Shown in pieces: positions 62,643 through 64,000 of a stretch of DNA of 64,000 bases; positions within the stretch are counted from its first letter, which is position 1, and each line of letters begins with the position of its first letter. The stretch is from CBDDEC01 sp965198045 (GTDB lineage: Bacteria > Chloroflexota > Dehalococcoidia > UBA2979). The notes under the pieces are model-generated. The model was not told the origin of the DNA and did not search any database. It worked only from the letters and a program-made list of their open reading frames with translations. Location: positions 1 through 64,000 of the forward strand of contig CBDAOL010000007.1 of NCBI GenBank assembly GCA_965198045.1, written 5' to 3'. The translations under genes were made by a program, and so were the position numbers.

Positions 62643-63146
62643 CTAGTCGGGGGGAAGGGCGACAGGGTCTTCTTCCGGCCACGCGTCATCAGCTTCGCCA
62701 GAGAGCGGCATCGAGGCGAGCGCCCGCAGCTCATCCGGCGTCAGCTGGTCGAGGGCGGCGTGGAGGTGTAGTTGTGGAGTCTCGGTTTCGCGCCACAGAC
62801 CGACATCCTTCCCCAGCAGCTCCAGAGCACGGATCGCCGCCGCATGCTGACCCTCAGCACTCGCAGCCAGATCCTCTTGCACGAGCCGGCCGCGGACGTA
62901 CGAAGCCGTCACCATCTCAGCGAGAGCCTCGGCAACGTACCGCCTTCCGATCGCGTCGGTGAATTCAGCGACGAGCTGGGTGATGCGTTCGGAAACGCCA
63001 GGAATCGATGCTAGCTCCGAGGCGGATGAGCGTGCCGTACCCCGGGACTCCGGCTCATAGCCAGCTTCCAGGTCCGCGTCTGTTTGACTGCGGCCGGCGG
63101 CAACGAGTACGGCGAAGCGTTCATTGCGTGGAGAGAGGTCTGACAT
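62643..63146 (-). CDS. terminase small subunit-like protein
   Basis: 167 residues. The N-terminus LSPRNERFAVLVAAGRSQTD, DADLEAGYEP and SASELASIPGVSERITQLV follows the pattern of phage terminase small subunits (LTxRQxRFxxxYxxxxxATxAAxxAGY, then helices), which bind the packaging site. The remainder is acidic and helical with no motif. No large terminase or other phage gene is next to it in the window, so this is an orphan or the edge of a phage remnant beyond 64 kb. Confidence 0.55.
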   Translation of the reverse strand: MSDLSPRNERFAVLVAAGRSQTDADLEAGYEPESRGTARSSASELASIPGVSERITQLVAEFTDAIGRRYVAEALAEMVTASYVRGRLVQEDLAASAEGQHAAAIRALELLGKDVGLWRETETPQLHLHAALDQLTPDELRALASMPLSGEADDAWPEEDPVALPPD

Positions 63147-63196
63147 AACCAGAGCGTAGGGTGCCAGCGGATCATGACGGGCAGTCCGCGGCTACG

Positions 63197-63980
63197 TCAG
63201 TCAACGTTTTGAGGATGCCGCTCCTCGGGGATCTTCTTCTGGAACGCCGAGGTGGCGGGCCAGACGAACAGCAGCGTTCGATCGCCGCCGTCCCACCAGA
63301 AGCGAAGCTCGATAGCGAATTCAGTTGGACCTATACCGAGCGCGGCGTCTCTTTCCATGGTGTCGTGCGTCCTGGCGTCGGGATGCCAGTCCGGGATCTT
63401 CCACTGCGGGCTGCCAATCTTACCTGTGAAATCGAGCGCATCTAGCACAGCCTCAGCGAGATCGCCTGCAAATCGGCCACGAACGTTACCGATGTCCGTT
63501 CCCTGCTGTTGAATGAGAGTCGCGGTGTACGTCCAGGGTTCGTCATCGGACCTTGTCGTTGAAACCCCGAGTTTGAACCCCGGTGCGCCTGGGCGCAGCC
63601 ACCAGTCCGCCGGGACTGGGACTGGTGCCATGGCTTGGAGAACGCCGAGCAGCTCTTCGCGGGCGAGCGGCTCCACATTCGACTCGTGACTCGCCTTCAT
63701 CGTTTCCAGTACGTCGATCGTGGTATTCGTCGGCGTTTGAGTCGACAAGCTTATGGTGGTTGCCACAGAGCATCAGCAGGTTCGTCGAGCTATCGACCTC
63801 GGCCTGGGTAAGGCTTTGGACGTAGCGTGGACCCCCTGGCGACTGGGCGCGGATGTGCGCCGCCTCGCCGAGCACAGTCCCAGTTCCGGAGTCGACCAGA
63901 GGCGCATCGCAATCCGGGAACGCACACTCATTGCCCGACAAGGCCGCGAGAGCGACACGAGTTGACTGTCTGATTGCCAC
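63197..63980 (-). pseudogene. HNH endonuclease-like protein, frameshifted
   Basis: GTG 63980. N-terminal HNH domain: ALSGNECAFPDC (zinc Cys pair), LGEAAHIRAQSPGG with the catalytic His, then STNLLMLCGNHHKLVDSN (Asn and His). The frame then fails; a second frame continues with TIDVLETMKASHESNVEPLA to the stop at 63197. Removing one G from GG at 63722-63723 gives a smooth NADEYTIDVLETM join and about 260 residues. The C-terminal domain (WWLRPGAPGFKLGVSTTRSD onward) is unrecognised. Restriction- or phage-defence-type HNH proteins look like this. Confidence 0.72.
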
Positions 63981-64000
63981 GAGGCTCGCTCTCTCCTGCT

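Overview
The window is about 64 kb of high-GC bacterial DNA (roughly two thirds GC by eye), densely packed with genes on both strands. No ribosomal or other lineage marker is present. The gene mix suggests a heterotroph that degrades organic compounds, most like Chloroflexota (Dehalococcoidia/SAR202-type lineages): several LLM flavin monooxygenases, CaiB/BaiF CoA-transferases, SDR, acyl-CoA dehydrogenase, enoyl-CoA hydratase, DUF35 plus thiolase, MmgE/PrpD, a Cys-type sulfatase, many VOC proteins, and class III cyclases fused to other domains. The taxonomic guess is inference only. A selenocysteine tRNA gene (selC) lies at 47954-48050, so the organism probably makes selenoproteins.

Layout. 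1-1.8 kb: SDR gene (cut by the window edge) and a frameshifted membrane protein. 1.8-3.8 kb: an IS1595-family element with both ends, a three-gene passenger set, a hairpin-rich non-coding block and a transposase killed by an internal deletion. 3.9-25.9 kb: a mostly intact block of regulator, lipid/CoA and hydrolase genes (arsR-SRPBCC pair, nitrilase, lhr helicase, LLM enzyme with an amber codon, MOSC, enoyl-CoA hydratase, acyl-CoA dehydrogenase, SIS, DinB, paired CaiB genes). 26.0-27.8 kb: a second, inverted IS1595 copy with an intact transposase but without its distal end, abutting a truncated phosphotransferase gene. 28.4-32.6 kb: a one-strand signalling run (response regulator, GAF histidine kinase, MBL hydrolase, PAS protein, SnoaL-cyclase fusion). 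32.7-43 kb: glutamine-synthetase-like enzyme, sulfatase, a Pro-Asp repeat protein, GNAT, membrane protein, metallophosphoesterase, MmgE/PrpD and an LLM oxidoreductase.

From 43 kb the gene density stays high but many genes are damaged. An FAD-linked oxidoreductase gene carries an IS3-family insertion, a frameshift and an amber codon. A thiolase has an in-frame UGA. Around selC lie fragments of an amidohydrolase, an ABC permease, an LLM enzyme, a CaiB transferase and a frameshifted ADP-ribosylglycohydrolase. At 53.8-61.1 kb there is a translationally coupled array of cyclase fusions (kinase-ATPase-TPR-cyclase, then two alpha/beta-hydrolase-cyclases and the start of a third), all with frame problems. 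The right end holds a peroxiredoxin and a phage-like patch (terminase-small-subunit-like protein, HNH protein).

The least explained object is the IS1595-family element: three small co-oriented genes, one HicB-like in pattern, a convergent transposase, and between them a conserved structured block, present in two copies that bracket 22 kb in inverted orientation. The many one-base frame breaks may be real decay or assembly error; read-level data are needed to decide.
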